Position numbers and translations under genes: made by a program. From positions 62,001-126,000 of the forward strand of contig JAAKBF010000323.1 in the NCBI GenBank assembly GCA_012656075.1: DNA of 64,000 nt, in the 5' to 3' direction. The DNA is from Phytophthora hibernalis (lineage: Eukaryota > Oomycota > Peronosporomycetes > Peronosporales > Peronosporaceae). This document shows, piece by piece, positions 32,209 through 44,060 of the stretch (its first letter is position 1; each line of letters begins with the position of its first letter). The notes under the pieces were generated by a model, which searched no databases, was not told the DNA's origin, and saw only the letters and a program-made list of their open reading frames with translations.

Positions 32209-32891
32209 CAGGCTAGAGTCACGAGCGAGTCAATTGAGACCGTTTTATCGGCGATATTGGTTATCCGCAAGTACGTACGCCGCCCGATCTTCCCTTTAAC
32301 GACGGAGGTTACCCACAAGTCTCTTCTGGTGACCCAGAGCTTCGGAGTGTTCTTATCCGGTCGGAGGGGAACATCGTGCGATCTTCCAGGGTCGATCCTC
32401 ACGGAGTCCCCACTTTTAACCGTGACCGGGTGCATCTTCGCGCCATACAACGGTCTTCTTCCGATCATCTGGATCCTCACTTCGTCGGGTAGGCATGCCG
32501 TGTCGTCCGCAGTGTCGATGCGGACCCCTTCTGGGACCATGAAGTTCATCCCCAAAATCGCGTCTTGACCGACAAGCTCTCCGACCCATATGTTCAAGAA
32601 GTACACCAGGTTTCCGCCTAAGGTCACTTTGATCCGCGTCCTTCCCACCGTGTAATACGTCTCGTCCCGGATCCCGACGCAGTTCTGCGTCACGCCCGTG
32701 TCGATCTGGCAGCCTACCTCACGAGCAAAGGTGGTGTCTATAATGGACACCTCGGCACCAGTATCGAGCAACAGAGTCGCACGGCGGTTATTAAGCTTTC
32801 CATTAATCTTGGCCTGTCGGTACCACTTGTCCGGCGCGTAATATTTCCAGTATCCGCGCCGTTCTCCTGGCTGCAAGTCAATCACGTCCAA
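31956..32891 (-). pseudogene. Aspartic protease of element 2
   Basis: LLDTGAEVSIIDTTF and ILGMNFMVPEG as in element 1, in one open frame. It overlaps the RT frame by about 250 bases in the same relative frame as in element 1. Confidence 0.8.
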
Positions 32892-32928
32892 CGGAGTCTC
32901 CTCTCATAGTCGTCCGGGCGTCGAATAT

Positions 32929-35400
32929 TTAACACCGGGGAGCACGTTCATACGAGGTGGGTTCCCGGTTGAGTTCACATGTATTATCGACCGGGGTAGT
33001 CAGGTCTTCCTTGACTCCCTCGGATAGTCTCTGGGCCACATACGCATAGACGGAAACGGACCGCTCGTCTCGTACTGGCTTTCCAACCAGCGAGCGATCT
33101 AGTTTAACATCTTTTCGGCCTGCGACGGCAGCATTCCAGCGTGTTTCTGCGGGCTGTACCACTGACGAAGTTGGTTGAAGAATTCTTCCAACGGGCATTT
33201 CCCTGCTTCACGGACTTCCCGCAAGCTTTGCAGGTCCGTAGGCAACGATCAGACGGATGATGCCCTCCACACTTCTGGCAAGTCAGCAGTGCCCAACAGT
33301 CTTCCTCTGTATGACGGCGTGAACCACATTGACGACATTTGGGACGATCCGGTCTTGGGTCGTCTGCGACGGGCTGCGACGCGTGTTTTCGCCCGAGGGC
33401 GCGTGGCCGGTCGTCAGCAGTCGAGCTCGTTCTTCGGCATCCCGATCCTGGTCGTACAACTGGTCGTTGATATCCTGATCATCGCGTCCCGAGTCACATT
33501 CGTCCGCCGCGGTCTGAATCGCGTGAATCGCGCGAGCCGGTGGTGGCGGTGGGGGTGCTTTCCGACGGAACTTGTTGGATCCGAAAAGAGTCTTCTTTTG
33601 ACGAGCTAGTCCCGTTGCCGGGCGCGTAGTTTCTTCTCCAACGTCTGGACATCGGGAATCTCCATCAAGGTCAGACGGGAGGCCAGCTCTTGTTCTTGCG
33701 TGTCGAGCGTATGGATGAAGAGCTCGACATGTTCCCTCTTTTCTTCCACCGAGCCGTCGTCGTAGTGGACGTTGGCTCGCATGCCAGCTACGTTCACCCG
33801 ATACAGATATTCAAGTGGCGTTTCATCGGAGCGTTTGGCCGCGTGATAATATCTGCTCGCCATCGACACTCCTTCCCGCAATACTGAATACGGAACTGCT
33901 CCGTCAGGTTTGTCCACGACTTCTTGACATTGCGACGTAGCTGCAGATACCATTAGCGTGCTGGGCCCGACATCAGATCTCCGAACAGGGCACACACTTC
34001 TTCGCCCGTCATCCCATCCTGTCTAGACGCGGACTTGACCCGATTCAGCCAGGCTCGGGCTTTCTCCTCGCTGGCATCGCGTCCGTGGAACTCCTTCAGT
34101 TCCGAGAACGCGGATAGACGTACACGCATCACTCCTCCGCTGGCAACACCGGCCGTGGTAGGAGATCGCGGCCGTGTTCCCGGTCGTACCATTATCTAGG
34201 TCGAACAAGTCGTCTGGGTCTTCGTCACGGCCGCGTGGAGTCTCTTTGGCGTGCGTCGACCCGCGCGAGCTCACCGATTCCATGGACACATCGACGTCCG
34301 CTTGAGGGGTCGTCGTCGCGGGCTTCGGCTCGGCCATCTACAGCGGGGCGGTCACCGTAGCGCCCTGTACCGGGGAAACGGAGGTGCGCATCATCGTCGA
34401 TTGCATCAGACGGACTAACGCGTCTTCGAGCGACTTGGGAATTGCTCCTTCGCTTGCGGTCGGGGTCTCCTGTTGTGGCGACGCCAAGACCTTTGTGGAA
34501 GTAGGCACCCGCTGTGGTAAGTGGTAGGCTGGTAGGGCCTGCGCTCGCTTCACCCACGGCGGTCGGCCTGGAGGCATCTGCATCCGTTTAGGCGACTCGA
34601 TGCTACTGTCGGAGTTGTGGCCCGGTACAGAAGCGGGTGGGTGCGGTTGCGTCGAGGTTGAGCTGTCTTTGAGTGGGCTCTGCGACGGAGCTTTCACCGT
34701 CCCGACCAACACCACCAGGGGGTCGATGAGTACGTGAATCGCGTCTTTCCAGGACAACAAGTCCCAGTCGTATACCTTCTCCATCTCGAACGCCCCCAAA
34801 CACGAAACCTGAACCGCGCAGCATCTTGAAAAGCGCCGACTCCGCAAGGCGTACGCTCGTGAGATCCTCCAGGACGGGGATCGGGCAGGGACCTCGGAGC
34901 TCTCCGATTAGCTTCGGCTTGAGGAAGTCCAAAACCGGATGACGCTCCAGCTGTCTGAACAGCTCGACGCGACTCAGGCCGTAGGCTAGTTCGTCGGCCG
35001 TATACTCGTCCCGCGTCTTTGTCGGCCGGCTTTAGGGATGTCGTCCACCGAACCTGGCGCGCGTAGCTTCTTCTTCGACTTCTTGTTCTTGCGACTGGGC
35101 TTGGCGGACGGGGTTTGTTGGTCTTCGGTCTTTACAGACTTCGGACCGGAGGGGTCTCGACGGGAGTCAAGACCCTTGGTGGCTTCCGGGGAAGCCACAT
35201 CGGGAACGGCGAACTATTCTTCGAACGCCTCCTCTTTATCGCTAGCACCATGGCCTGTCGTGAAGGTTCCTCGGAGCTCCACGACGCGTCAGGTCTCTCC
35301 TCGAGCTCACTTGCCGTCCACGACCTTCTGATCGACGGCGCTCCCGCTTCCGGTTCCTTCTTGATCGTTACCCCATCTTCCGGAGTATTACTCCCGGGTC
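32929..35400 (-). pseudogene. Gag and zinc knuckles of element 2
   Basis: Inverse copy of 13569-15876. The retrotransposon-gag core is readable (SELKEFHGRDASEEKARAWL), with the same TAA inside the ARxWYxQL motif (33953-33955) and the same helical part EVVDKPDGAVPYS to LEKKLRARQR. CCHC knuckles lie near 33200-33350. Frames change near 34160, 34370 and 34560. Confidence 0.7.
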
Positions 35401-35409
35401 GCGGCACCA
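35394..35409 (-). promoter_or_regulatory. Primer-binding site of element 2
   Basis: On the minus strand TGGTGCCGCGACCCGG follows the LTR with a one-base gap, as in element 1. Confidence 0.65.
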
Positions 35410-35410
35410 T

Positions 35411-36373
35411 TGTGGAGTAGCGCCTTAGCAGAAATCTGCAAAGTCGTCCTCGCACAAACCCTACGCGTTAACGTCGGGGAAATTCCCGGTTGTTTGAGTA
35501 GCGTATCTCTGGGTGGGGTGTGATCCAAGTTGGTTAGGAACCTTGAAGCGTGCTTCTCAGGCGCAGCGCGGATTCTCCTCGCTCTGCGTCGCTCTTGCTC
35601 TGACGTCTCACTCGTGCGTGATGACGTCCTCTCCTCTTTGACCTTGCGGCGTTATCGGGCCGGCGTTTCCTCGGTTGTGCACGGCGTTATCGGGCCAGTG
35701 CGTTCTTCGTCTTCGGCGTCGGGTTATCAGCAACGCCTGACGGTATCGTTTAACGTGTCCCTCCTATTGGGCACGGGATGTTGGGGTTGAGGTCACCGAT
35801 CCAGCAGCGGACGACGGGGCCGATTTATCTTGGTGCTCTTCTTGGTCGAGACTGCTGGCTCTTGAACGAAGGAAATCCACTTGCGTATCACAAAGAGAAT
35901 TCGGGACTGAGCCTTATGTTGTCCTATCCTATCAATGCCTTCCTCGCCACTCGTTGGCCTTCTGGCTTTCTTCCTATCAATACTTACCCATCATTGTTGT
36001 CCTGACTTGCCCTGATCGCGACCCAGTTGTCACATCGGGGTCAGTCGGGTTGCTTGATCGGGGTCTTCCGAGTTGCTAGATCGGGGTCCGTCGAGTTGCC
36101 AGATCGGGGTCCGTCGGTCGGGGTTGTAGATCGGGGCGTAAACATTGTCTCCGACCGTGGTTCCCCGTGTCGCAGGCCTCGTCCTACGGTTGCATATAAA
36201 CGGGGCGGGCCGCTGCCTGATCTGTCTCCGTCTTTCCTGCGGAAAATTTCGTTTCCCGTCGCTCTGGGTCGACATCCATCAAAACGGTCAGCCAGACTTC
36301 GTCACTCTCCGGCACTCCGCTTTTACGTCGGCATTCAGCGTTGCACCGCCCTCCGACAGACCGCTTCTCCACA
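35411..36373 (-). repeat. LTR 4 (5' LTR of element 2)
   Basis: 963 bp, TGTGGAGTAGCGCC...CTTCTCCACA on the plus strand, with the primer-binding site on its left, i.e. downstream in element sense. On its right the sequence jumps into the second RNase H of element 3. Confidence 0.9.
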
Positions 36374-38497
36374 ATGGGATTGGAACGCCAGTGCCGATCT
36401 TCTAGCAGGACAGGCTCTCCAACGTCAAACTGGCATCAAAGCTCAGTCGCCCGAGGAATTGCGGGATTTGAATACGCCAAATCGCTTTACGGAGGTCATC
36501 CGACCCAGGGAACGAGATCGGGTAGACCTCGACCGAGGATCTAAGACCTCCGATCCATATCCTGAGACGCCCGATCTAGGCCGATTAGGAAGAACTGGTC
36601 GGTAAGAGACCAGGGACCGCCCCGGTGTTGCCAGTGACCACGAGGTCAGCAGCGGCCCGAACCGCTCCAACCACCGACAGAACGCCGGGCGTTTTACAGG
36701 AATCGGTAGTACAGCGGTTGCGGCTTGATCGGATTCGGACCGCCCAAGACGAGGAACTCTGGGTCAAGAATCTCAAGAAGTATCTGAGCGGCGATCTTGG
36801 GGAACTCTCGCGACGAGAAGTGAAGAATTGCAGTAAGATCGCACACCAATATGAAGAAGGCGAAGGAGGCTTGCTCTACTACCACGCAAAAGGCGATGAG
36901 TCGGCCGAAGAACGCGATATGATCATGAAGTTGGTAGTCCGAGACCTCCGCGAGGACGTGCTACACCACTACGCGAGCCTGGAAGGGCCCACCAAGGAAT
37001 TGTCCGACTTACCAACGGCTACGGCGCCATTTCCACTGGCCGGGACTATTCCGGAACGTACAGCGCTACGTAGGCGAGTGTACCGACTGCGAAACAGGAA
37101 AGGGGAGACCAACTATCCAAGGCGAATCTCCGGTAACATCGTGGCAACGTACCCGTTCCAAGTTATCGCAATGAACCATATCCCGTCACTGCCCGCGTCG
37201 TATAAAGAGAACACTGAACTCCTCATGTGGGTCGATCTTTTCACCGGTTTTGTAATCGTAAAGGCGAACAACTCCAGGACGGCCACCGTCGCGGAAGCGT
37301 ACGAGGGCAGTATTCCGAAGGTTCAGAGCCAGCAAAGCCATCCGGCATGATCGGGAGCCGAGCTTCATGTCCGACTTCAGAGCATTCAATAAACTGATGG
37401 GCCAGAAGCAGCGAGCAACCTCGCTTATCGACCGCAGGCCAATGGAGCTGCGGAACGCATGGTGCAAACAATCACGAGAGCGATTAAGATGTACATCACG
37501 GATGTGGATCAGCGAGACTGGGACGAATACGCCGAGCGACTTACCTTCGCGCTGAACACGGCACATGACCGCACGAGGAACGAAACCCCGTTTTACCTAG
37601 TACACGGTTGGGACCCCGGTCCACACTAGAAGCGTCGCTCGCGGTCAGCAACACGTCACGTCGCGACGCAGACGCCAGACGATGGAGGCTACGGATCCAA
37701 CGACATTACAAAGCAGCACGAGCACAAGCGTTAGAATTGATCCGTGACGCGGTCAACACCCGAGCCCGTCTCCAAAACGAAGTCGCGACGGAACATCCGA
37801 TCGAGGCTGGCTCACAGGTCTGGTTGTACCTGGATCGGGTTAAACCGGGCTACGCGCGTAAACTCGCGCACCTGTGGCACGGCCCATTCCGCGTGGACGA
37901 GCTCATAAACACATACGTCGCACGTCTCGAGATCAGAGGTACGCCCTACCAGTTGTATCCGAACGTGCACATCTCACGTTGAAACCCGTCCGAAAATTCT
38001 CGTCGCGGCCCGCGCTGTTACTGACCGTGCCTGCCGACGAACGATTCGATTTCGACGAGGAATTCCTCCCGGAAGATAGCTGGGGAATGCGTGACCTGGA
38101 GGAAGATGTACATGAGGTGGAGCAAATACTGGATATGCGCGACGGACGTACCACACGATATGGGCGGATACGACGCGAATTCGAGGTGAAGTGGAAGGGG
38201 TATCTTGGGTCGACGAACAAGATCTCAACTGTGCTGCAGTACGATTTCCTGCGGCAACGGACGGGCCGAAACCGGTTCGGCGTCATGCAATCGCATGAAA
38301 GCGTGGGCGCGACGGAAGCTGGCGCAGCAGAAGCGATGAGGCGGGGTAGGCGTCGGAGTAAGTCGACAGGGTGGCCGTCGACAGGAGGAACGGAGAGGAA
38401 CTCCACGTCTGGACAGGACCATATCGGAGCCCTTCGTCTTTCCCACCTTGACCCATTCGTCCGCCCTCCCAGACCACTTCCTGACTTGCGCCGATGA
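36374..38497 (+). pseudogene. RNase H end, integrase and chromodomain of element 3
   Basis: 36625-37350 is open through the integrase head and QVIAMNHIPSLPAS. Several small deletions follow (37280, 37300, 37370, 37420). The C-terminal domain reads LAHLWHGPFRVDELINTY and the chromodomain VEQILDMRDGRTTRYG...KWKGYLG, ending at 38497. Non-functional as written. Confidence 0.75.
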
Positions 38498-38741
38498 CAT
38501 GATGCCTCTCTTCATCATCAGTGGCTTCTTCATCTTTATTATTTTCATCATCTTTGACTTCTTCATAGGATCGCAAGAACCTCTTGCTGTTGATGGTATC
38601 GAGCGCCTGGGCTGAAACGCCAGCGTCAGTCGAAGTCACCATCGATAGCTTAGCCTGGGCATCACCCGAGGTGACCACGACGGCATTGCAGCTAGAGATG
38701 AGCGTCGCCGTGGCGACGAGCAGGAAGTAGGCGAAGCGCAT
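38283..38741 (-). CDS. RXLR-dEER effector captured inside gypsy element 3
   Basis: Same start (MRFAYFLLVATATL, signal peptide to SSCNA) and the same RFLR at residues 54-57 as the element 1 copy. The acidic tract is shorter (ATDDEER), because the GAT/GAA repeat is contracted. The contraction also shifts the frame just after DEER, so the C-terminus (HHVIGASQEVVWEGGRM...) differs from copy 1 and the protein ends at about 152 residues. The signal peptide and both effector motifs are intact. Confidence 0.7.
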   Translation of the reverse strand: MRFAYFLLVATATLISSCNAVVVTSGDAQAKLSMVTSTDAGVSAQALDTINSKRFLRSYEEVKDDENNKDEEATDDEERHHVIGASQEVVWEGGRMGQGGKDEGLRYGPVQTWSSSPFLLSTATLSTYSDAYPASSLLLRQLPSRPRFHAIA

Positions 38742-38855
38742 GGCTAATGTTGGACAGGTACGTGGGTGTTGAAAAGCGCGTCGGGAAGACGTAAACGAAG
38801 TCGGTGGGAAGGCCGCCAATGGGAGGAACGGAGGAACACTTGTCTGGGAGAAGCC

Positions 38856-38869
38856 AGATTGAGAAGTGA
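38856..38869 (-). promoter_or_regulatory. Inr-FPR-like core promoter upstream of RXLR copy 3
   Basis: Same 14-base minus-strand sequence (TCACTTCTCAATCT) as at 21802-21815, about 115 bases upstream of the ATG at 38741. In the element 2 copy (about 27170) the site carries a small deletion. Confidence 0.45.
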
Positions 38870-39040
38870 CGATGAGGAAGTCTGGGGGACCGGCCCGTTG
38901 GCCGAGGATGGGACGATGAAGGGACGTCTCATCAAAAAAGATCACAAAAGAAAACGAAGGCCACGGTACAAGCGGGAAAGGAGGGGTAGAAAGGAGTATT
39001 CAACGGTTATACCTATGAAAAGGGACGTTCGACCCTACGC

Positions 39041-41679
39041 CTAAATCTCCTCAACAAACTTGTCCCGCAGACGGGAGACGGAGTACGCGGATGCGCGCGC
39101 ATCACCGTACAGAGCTGACGAGAGTCGGGAAGGGAGCGGAAGTAACGGCGCCAAGGCTCCTGTGCGTCGATGTCGGCCAACGCGGCGTGCAGCGTCGCGT
39201 GCTGACGGACCGGATACCACCGACCGACGGCAGAACGACTGGGAGGAAGTGCAGGAAGACCGGGTCAAGCAGGAGGTCCATATCCGCCGACTCCGACCGG
39301 AAGAGCCCGACGATGAGCTGGAGGACGATTGCCAAGTGGTCCCCCGCGTGTGATCTGCGCGAATTTCGACGCCGGCGCTACGTGACCCACTCTGAACCAT
39401 TGGGGACCGGCAACTCATGGGAGGCTTCCCAGTAAGCCTGGGCCCAATGCTCCAGGTGCAGGTTGTACCGGGACAAGAGGGCTCCGAAAGATGAATCGTC
39501 CGCCGCAAAAGTCAGGGCTCTGCGCGCTGGGTCAGGTAAGCCCATGGCCGAGACGCGTATAAGGCGTCGACATTAGCCCGCGTCAACAAGGCTTCGTTCC
39601 AAGCGGCGGGACGAGGTCCGGCCGCGGATGGGAAGATCCAACCCGGAGGGGGAGCAGAGTCGTCCGAAGCAAGGGTACCGACAAAGACGTCAACGTCTCG
39701 GAGCGAAGAGAACGAGGCCACGGAGGGTACCGCCGATGATGCCATTCCGCCGGATCACGTACAGGGGGAATGGAGGGGCAATGGAGGGGCAAAGAACGGT
39801 ACGTTGGAGGCCCCGCTGGCGGTTCCCGAAGGTGGCGAGAAAGGAGGACGAGGACTGGACGACGAATCGGAAGACGCGGCAGCCGAAGAGGACGAAGACG
39901 ACCCCCACTAGATGAAGACGCATCGGCCCCCGAACCCGCGGAGTTGGGTCGAGATGCCGAGCCAGACCGCGAGATACGTCGACGTAACCGGCGATGTTTC
40001 GTCCGACGAAGAGGAACACCGGAAGCGCTATCCGACGACTCCGAGGACGAGAACAAGTCGTGGAACGCCCGGGAAGCCTTCGCCGAAGACGGCGGGGAAG
40101 AGCGAGGACCCGATGCCGCGGAGACATGGTCGGAAGCAGCAGAGTCCGCCGAGGTAGACGACCGGGAACTCCGGCGGAGAGGCGGACTTCCCCGAGGAAC
40201 GGCTGGGGGATGTGCGGCAGCCGAGCGACGTGGGGAAAAGGCGGTCGCGGTCTGGGGAATTGACGCCTCTGGGCGCGAGTGAGCGGCACCGAAGCTCCAA
40301 CACGGGGTTGGCCAGGAAGGATTCCCCTGGGTGGAGAGGCGGCGGATAGCGGGGGCGGCGATGCTGGAGGCGTCGGCGCGGTTCCGGAGTTTCCACCAGC
40401 ACTGAACCGACTTGCGTCACCTGGAGGTAAAGGGACGGCCGCGTTCACGGCAGATTCAGCATCGGCCTCCAGCGTCCGGAGCAGCCCATCGATGTCCAAA
40501 GACCCTCCTGCAGACGCGACTACAGCGGAGAGCCAGTGCATCCCGTACCCGTCGAGCTGACTCTCGCCCTAGACGAGCCTCGCGTAGCAGTCGTCGTCAT
40601 GGGTCCGTACGCTCGCCCTGCTCGAGTCCAGACGTCGCACCCGAGTTTGGTGCGACGCCTGCTGACGAGTCGACGACTGGCGAACGGATAGAACTCCCGC
40701 CCTGTACCGATCGGAGCGGGCAGACGCACGCAGTTCCTCAGCCTGGGTCCGGGCGAGATCGGATTGGGCGGACACGCGTGCTGCTCCTGCGACGGAGACG
40801 GAGGCCTCGGGATCGCGGATACGCGCCACGTCGCGCTAATGTTCCTCGGCATGAGCCACGAGCAAGGCGTTAACCCGCTGCAAGTCGGCGGCGAGGGCTC
40901 ATCACGAGCCCGCGCTGCGGCGGCGTCCTGCTGACTACGGGAAAGAGCTTCGTGGGCTACGCGTCTTCCACGACCGCGTCACGATCTCGAACGGCTCGAG
41001 CAGACGACAGCCGAGCCAGCTCGCGCTCCGACACAGCTTGCGACACCTTGGGTCACGGACAACTCCTGCCGCGCAGCGTCCAGCGCCGCGCAGACGCGCG
41101 CCAGCTCGACATTAGAGGCAGTCGAGGAAGATGCCTCCGCGGCGGCGAGGAGGTCGGACAACTGCGTGACGCGAGAGCGTGCTTCCTCCAACTCGGCAGC
41201 CGTGGCCGCGGCCTCTTCACACGTCACGTCGGCTAACACGCGGTACTGAGTTTCCCACTCTTCGGCGCGACCCGCTTGCGTCCGAAGAGTACCCGCGGCG
41301 TCCAACAGGCTGGCATTTTCCGTGGTCAAGCATTTCACGCGATCGTTCAACTGGCTGACGGTGGCAGAAACAAGGTCATACCCCTCACGCGCTCGCTGGA
41401 GCAGGAAAGGTTGCGGTCGTGCAACGAAGCGGCGTGTACGGCCAGTCCGGCGTTGGCGGCGGACGACACGTCCAACTGAGGGTGGAGTAGCTGCGCGTCG
41501 TGTTCCACGGCGTTGGTGTCGTTGACCAACGTGCCTACAGACGGAATGGGATCGCCGGGGCCAGGGATGTGGACATCCGGAGCCGGAGGGACGTCTACCA
41601 GAGTCGCATACGCCGCACCGGGTCGAAGCCAGGTCCTCGGTGTCCAGGGACTCCGTGTCATCGCTGTCGTGGTCGTCAT
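39041..41679 (-). pseudogene. Antisense coiled-coil gene of element 3, most complete copy
   Basis: Has the N-terminus missing elsewhere: start MTTTTAMTRSPWTPRTWL at 41679, then YATLVDVPPAPDVHIPGPGD, LVNDTNAVEHDAQLLHPQLD, then a strong coiled coil (ATVSQLNDRVKCLTTENASL, VTCEEAAATAAELEEARSRV, AALDAARQELSVTQ), the Pro-rich, acidic/Ser and C-terminal blocks, ending FVEEI at 39041. Frameshifts are present near 41390 and in the distal half. The start is about 110 bases from the LTR. Function unknown; no enzyme motif seen. Confidence 0.55.
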
Positions 41680-41787
41680 GAACTGCGAAGTACACCGGAC
41701 AACACAAGGTGAGACGGTGAACACGCTAACGAAAAGAAGGGTTCTGCCGCGATGCTCTCACCTGGGACGCGCACGCGCCGGGACGGA

Positions 41788-42754
41788 TGTGGAGAAACGG
41801 ACTGTCGAAGGACGGTACAACGCGGAATGCCGACGTAAAAGTGAAGTGCTGGAAGTGACGAAGTCTGGCTGACCGTTTTGATGGATGTCGACCCGGCGCG
41901 ACGGGAAACGGAATTTTCCGCAGGAAAGACGGAGACAGATCAGGCAGCGGCTCCGCCCCGTTTATATGCAACCGTGGGACGAGGCCTGCGACACGGGGAA
42001 CCACGGGCGGAGACAATGTTTACGCCCCGATCTACAACCCCGACCGACGGACCCCGATCTGGCAACTCGACGGACCCCGATCTAGCAACTCGGAAGACCC
42101 CGATCAAGCAACCCGACTGACCCCGATGTGACAACTGGGTCACGCGATCAGGGCAAGTCAGGACAACAATGATGGGTAAGTATTGATAGGAAGAAAGCCA
42201 GAAGGCCAACGAGTGGCGAGGAAGGCATTGATAGGATAGGACAACATAAGGCTCAGTCCCGAATTCTCTTTGTGATACGCAAGTGGATTTCCTTCGTTCC
42301 AAGAGCCAGCAGTCTCGACCAAGAAGAGCACCAAGATAAATCGGCCCCGTCGTCCGCTGCTGGATCGGTGATCTCAACCCCCAACATCCGTGCCCAATAG
42401 GAGGGACACGTTAAACGATACCGTCCAGGCGTTGCTGATAACCCGACGCCGAAGACGAAGAACGCACTGGCCCGATAACGCCGTGCACAACCGAGGAAAC
42501 GCCGGCCCGATAACGCCGCAAGGTCAAAGAGGAGAGGACGTCATCACGCACGAGTGAGACGTCAGAGCAAGAGCGACGCAGAGCGAGGAGAATCCGCGCT
42601 GCGCCTGAGAAGCACGCTTCAAGGTTCCTAACCAACTTGGATCACACCCCACCCAGAGATACGCTACTCAAACAACCGGGAATTTCCCCGACGTTAACGC
42701 GTAGGGTTTGTGCGAGGACGACTTTGCAGATTTCTGCTAAGGCGCTACTCCACA
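41788..42754 (+). repeat. LTR 5 (3' LTR of element 3)
   Basis: 967 bp, TGTGGAGAAACGG...GCGCTACTCCACA. Right boundary at 42754, where sequence unrelated to the element begins. Confidence 0.9.
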
Positions 42755-43416
42755 CAGCTATCAACACACAATCCGCAAGTTCGGCATCTGCAAGGACTTC
42801 ACCAGAACTTCAAACCTTTTTAATTGAAGCGACCAGTGTAGATTGACATGACCCGATTAGCTTCAGTTACTGGCTTCAGTTATCGGCTTCAGTTACCGAC
42901 ACGAATTAACCTGATTTGAGCTGTACCAGCAGCACGCTCTAAAGCTACTGCTATCCCAGTATAAACGACACTAGCTACTAAAAAGAATTACCGTGAGTAA
43001 AAAGAGGCCTCAGAGAGCCGTTTGCAACCGAAGCGAAGCGGATGTCTGCAATGGTCGGCGCGTGGGCCGGAGTAGTTCTGACATGGAGTTCTTTTTTCTA
43101 GACACCGCGCCTGGCCGAAGCCGAGGACTTAGCGTAAGAAGTAAGGGGTGGATCAGGACGCGTAGCGTCGTTTAAGCGAGAGAGGGCCCCCGTAGCGCCG
43201 TCGCTAAGTCCGCAGGTGAGAGCCAACGCGCGAGGTCTGAGTGGAGATAATCTATCCTAAAAATATGCCCAAATCGTCCCATCATTCGGGAAATTGTTTT
43301 GGTTTGGGCATGAATTCGGGTGCATTATCCGACTTCACTTCTCTTACTGACCAGCCAGTCAACCATAATGGTGCACACCGCCTCATCGATGATCTTCCCC
43401 GCAGTAGCTGATCGCT
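42755..43416. other. Non-coding flank right of the gypsy nest
   Basis: No gene recognised. Short repeats of CTTCAGTTA(C/T) occur at 42860-42900. VKSDNAPEF at about 43305-43330 on the minus strand looks like a scrap of a retrotransposon integrase. Confidence 0.35.
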
Positions 43417-43700
43417 GACGTCACCGTCATCATCGCGCTCTTGACGTGCTTGGGCTGCAGCTGCGTCCGCGACGAGATGCTGTCTTCTTTGCCCGCCAAC
43501 TTTCGGCACTGCTTACCTTTGAGCTCCACGCTCTTGTGGTGCTTGATTGCCGCTGTGTCTGCGACAAGATGCTGTCCTCTTCGGCCACCCGCTTGCGACA
43601 CGGCTTGTCCTTTTGCATCCAGGAGAAGCAGCCCGTTGACGTCACCGCCATCACCACGCTCTTGAGGTGCTTGGGCTGCTGCTGCGGCCGCGACTAGATG
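43417..43700 (+). repeat. Three diverged tandem repeats
   Basis: Units start near 43436, 43529 and 43657 with CGCTCTTG(A/T)(C/G)GTGCTTG and continue through a CTGCGTCCGCGAC-like part and an ATGCTGTC(T/C)TC part. The outer units share a GACGTCACCG(T/C)CATCA(T/C)C lead. Spacing is 93 and 128 bp. Confidence 0.6.
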
Positions 43701-44060
43701 GAGAAGCTGCTGAAGAGGGCGAAACGTTCCTCCAAGACGAAGTCCACCAGCTTGCTCACAACCTCCTTCACTGTCACAGGCGTAGATGTCTTCGTTTCGT
43801 CAGTACTCGTGGAGCTGACCGTCGAGCAACAGCTCCCTCTCTCTGCTTCAGCTCCGCCGCACTCAGGCACATGATCAAGGTACCTTTGTAGGTAGACCCT
43901 CTGCCAAGATGCTCCAGGACAGGAGCCCGTCTTCATGGTGACGGCCGCTGCCGTCTCGACCTTGATGACACCACGACGGTCGAGCTCCGGCGTTTGAGTC
44001 TCGTTGACGGTCGCGGCAACCTTGCCGGGGCCCGCGATTTCTTGCTTGCGGAAATGTTGT
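43694..44060 (-). CDS. Unidentified reading frame
   Basis: Open frame of about 120 codons on the minus strand: KQEIAGPGKVAATVNETQTP, then VETAAAVTMKTGSCPGASWQ, then DHVPECGGAEAERG, ending KEVVSKLVDFVLEERFALF. Amino-acid use looks protein-like but I recognise no family. No good start is visible, so it is probably the 3' end of a broken gene. Confidence 0.3.

Larger units (their letters stand above)
23987..36373 (-). mobile_element. Ty3/gypsy element 2 with both LTRs, about 12.4 kb
   Basis: The only copy with two LTRs in one orientation (5' LTR 35411-36373, 3' LTR 23987-24943). Minus-strand order: primer-binding site, gag, zinc knuckles, protease, RT, two RNase H domains, integrase, chromodomain. 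On the plus strand follow the RXLR frame (27299) and the antisense gene (24944-27011). The flanks do not show a matching short target duplication (ATAGC left, ATGGG right), so it was not simply inserted between its present neighbours. Confidence 0.85.
36374..42754 (+). mobile_element. Ty3/gypsy element 3, 5'-truncated
   Basis: Starts abruptly in the second RNase H (equivalent to about 19293 of element 1) next to LTR4 and continues through integrase, chromodomain, the antisense RXLR frame and the full-length antisense gene to a plus-oriented LTR (41788-42754). It shares the integrase Asp-to-Asn change with element 1 (37174-37176), so these two are closer to each other than to element 2. Confidence 0.8.
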
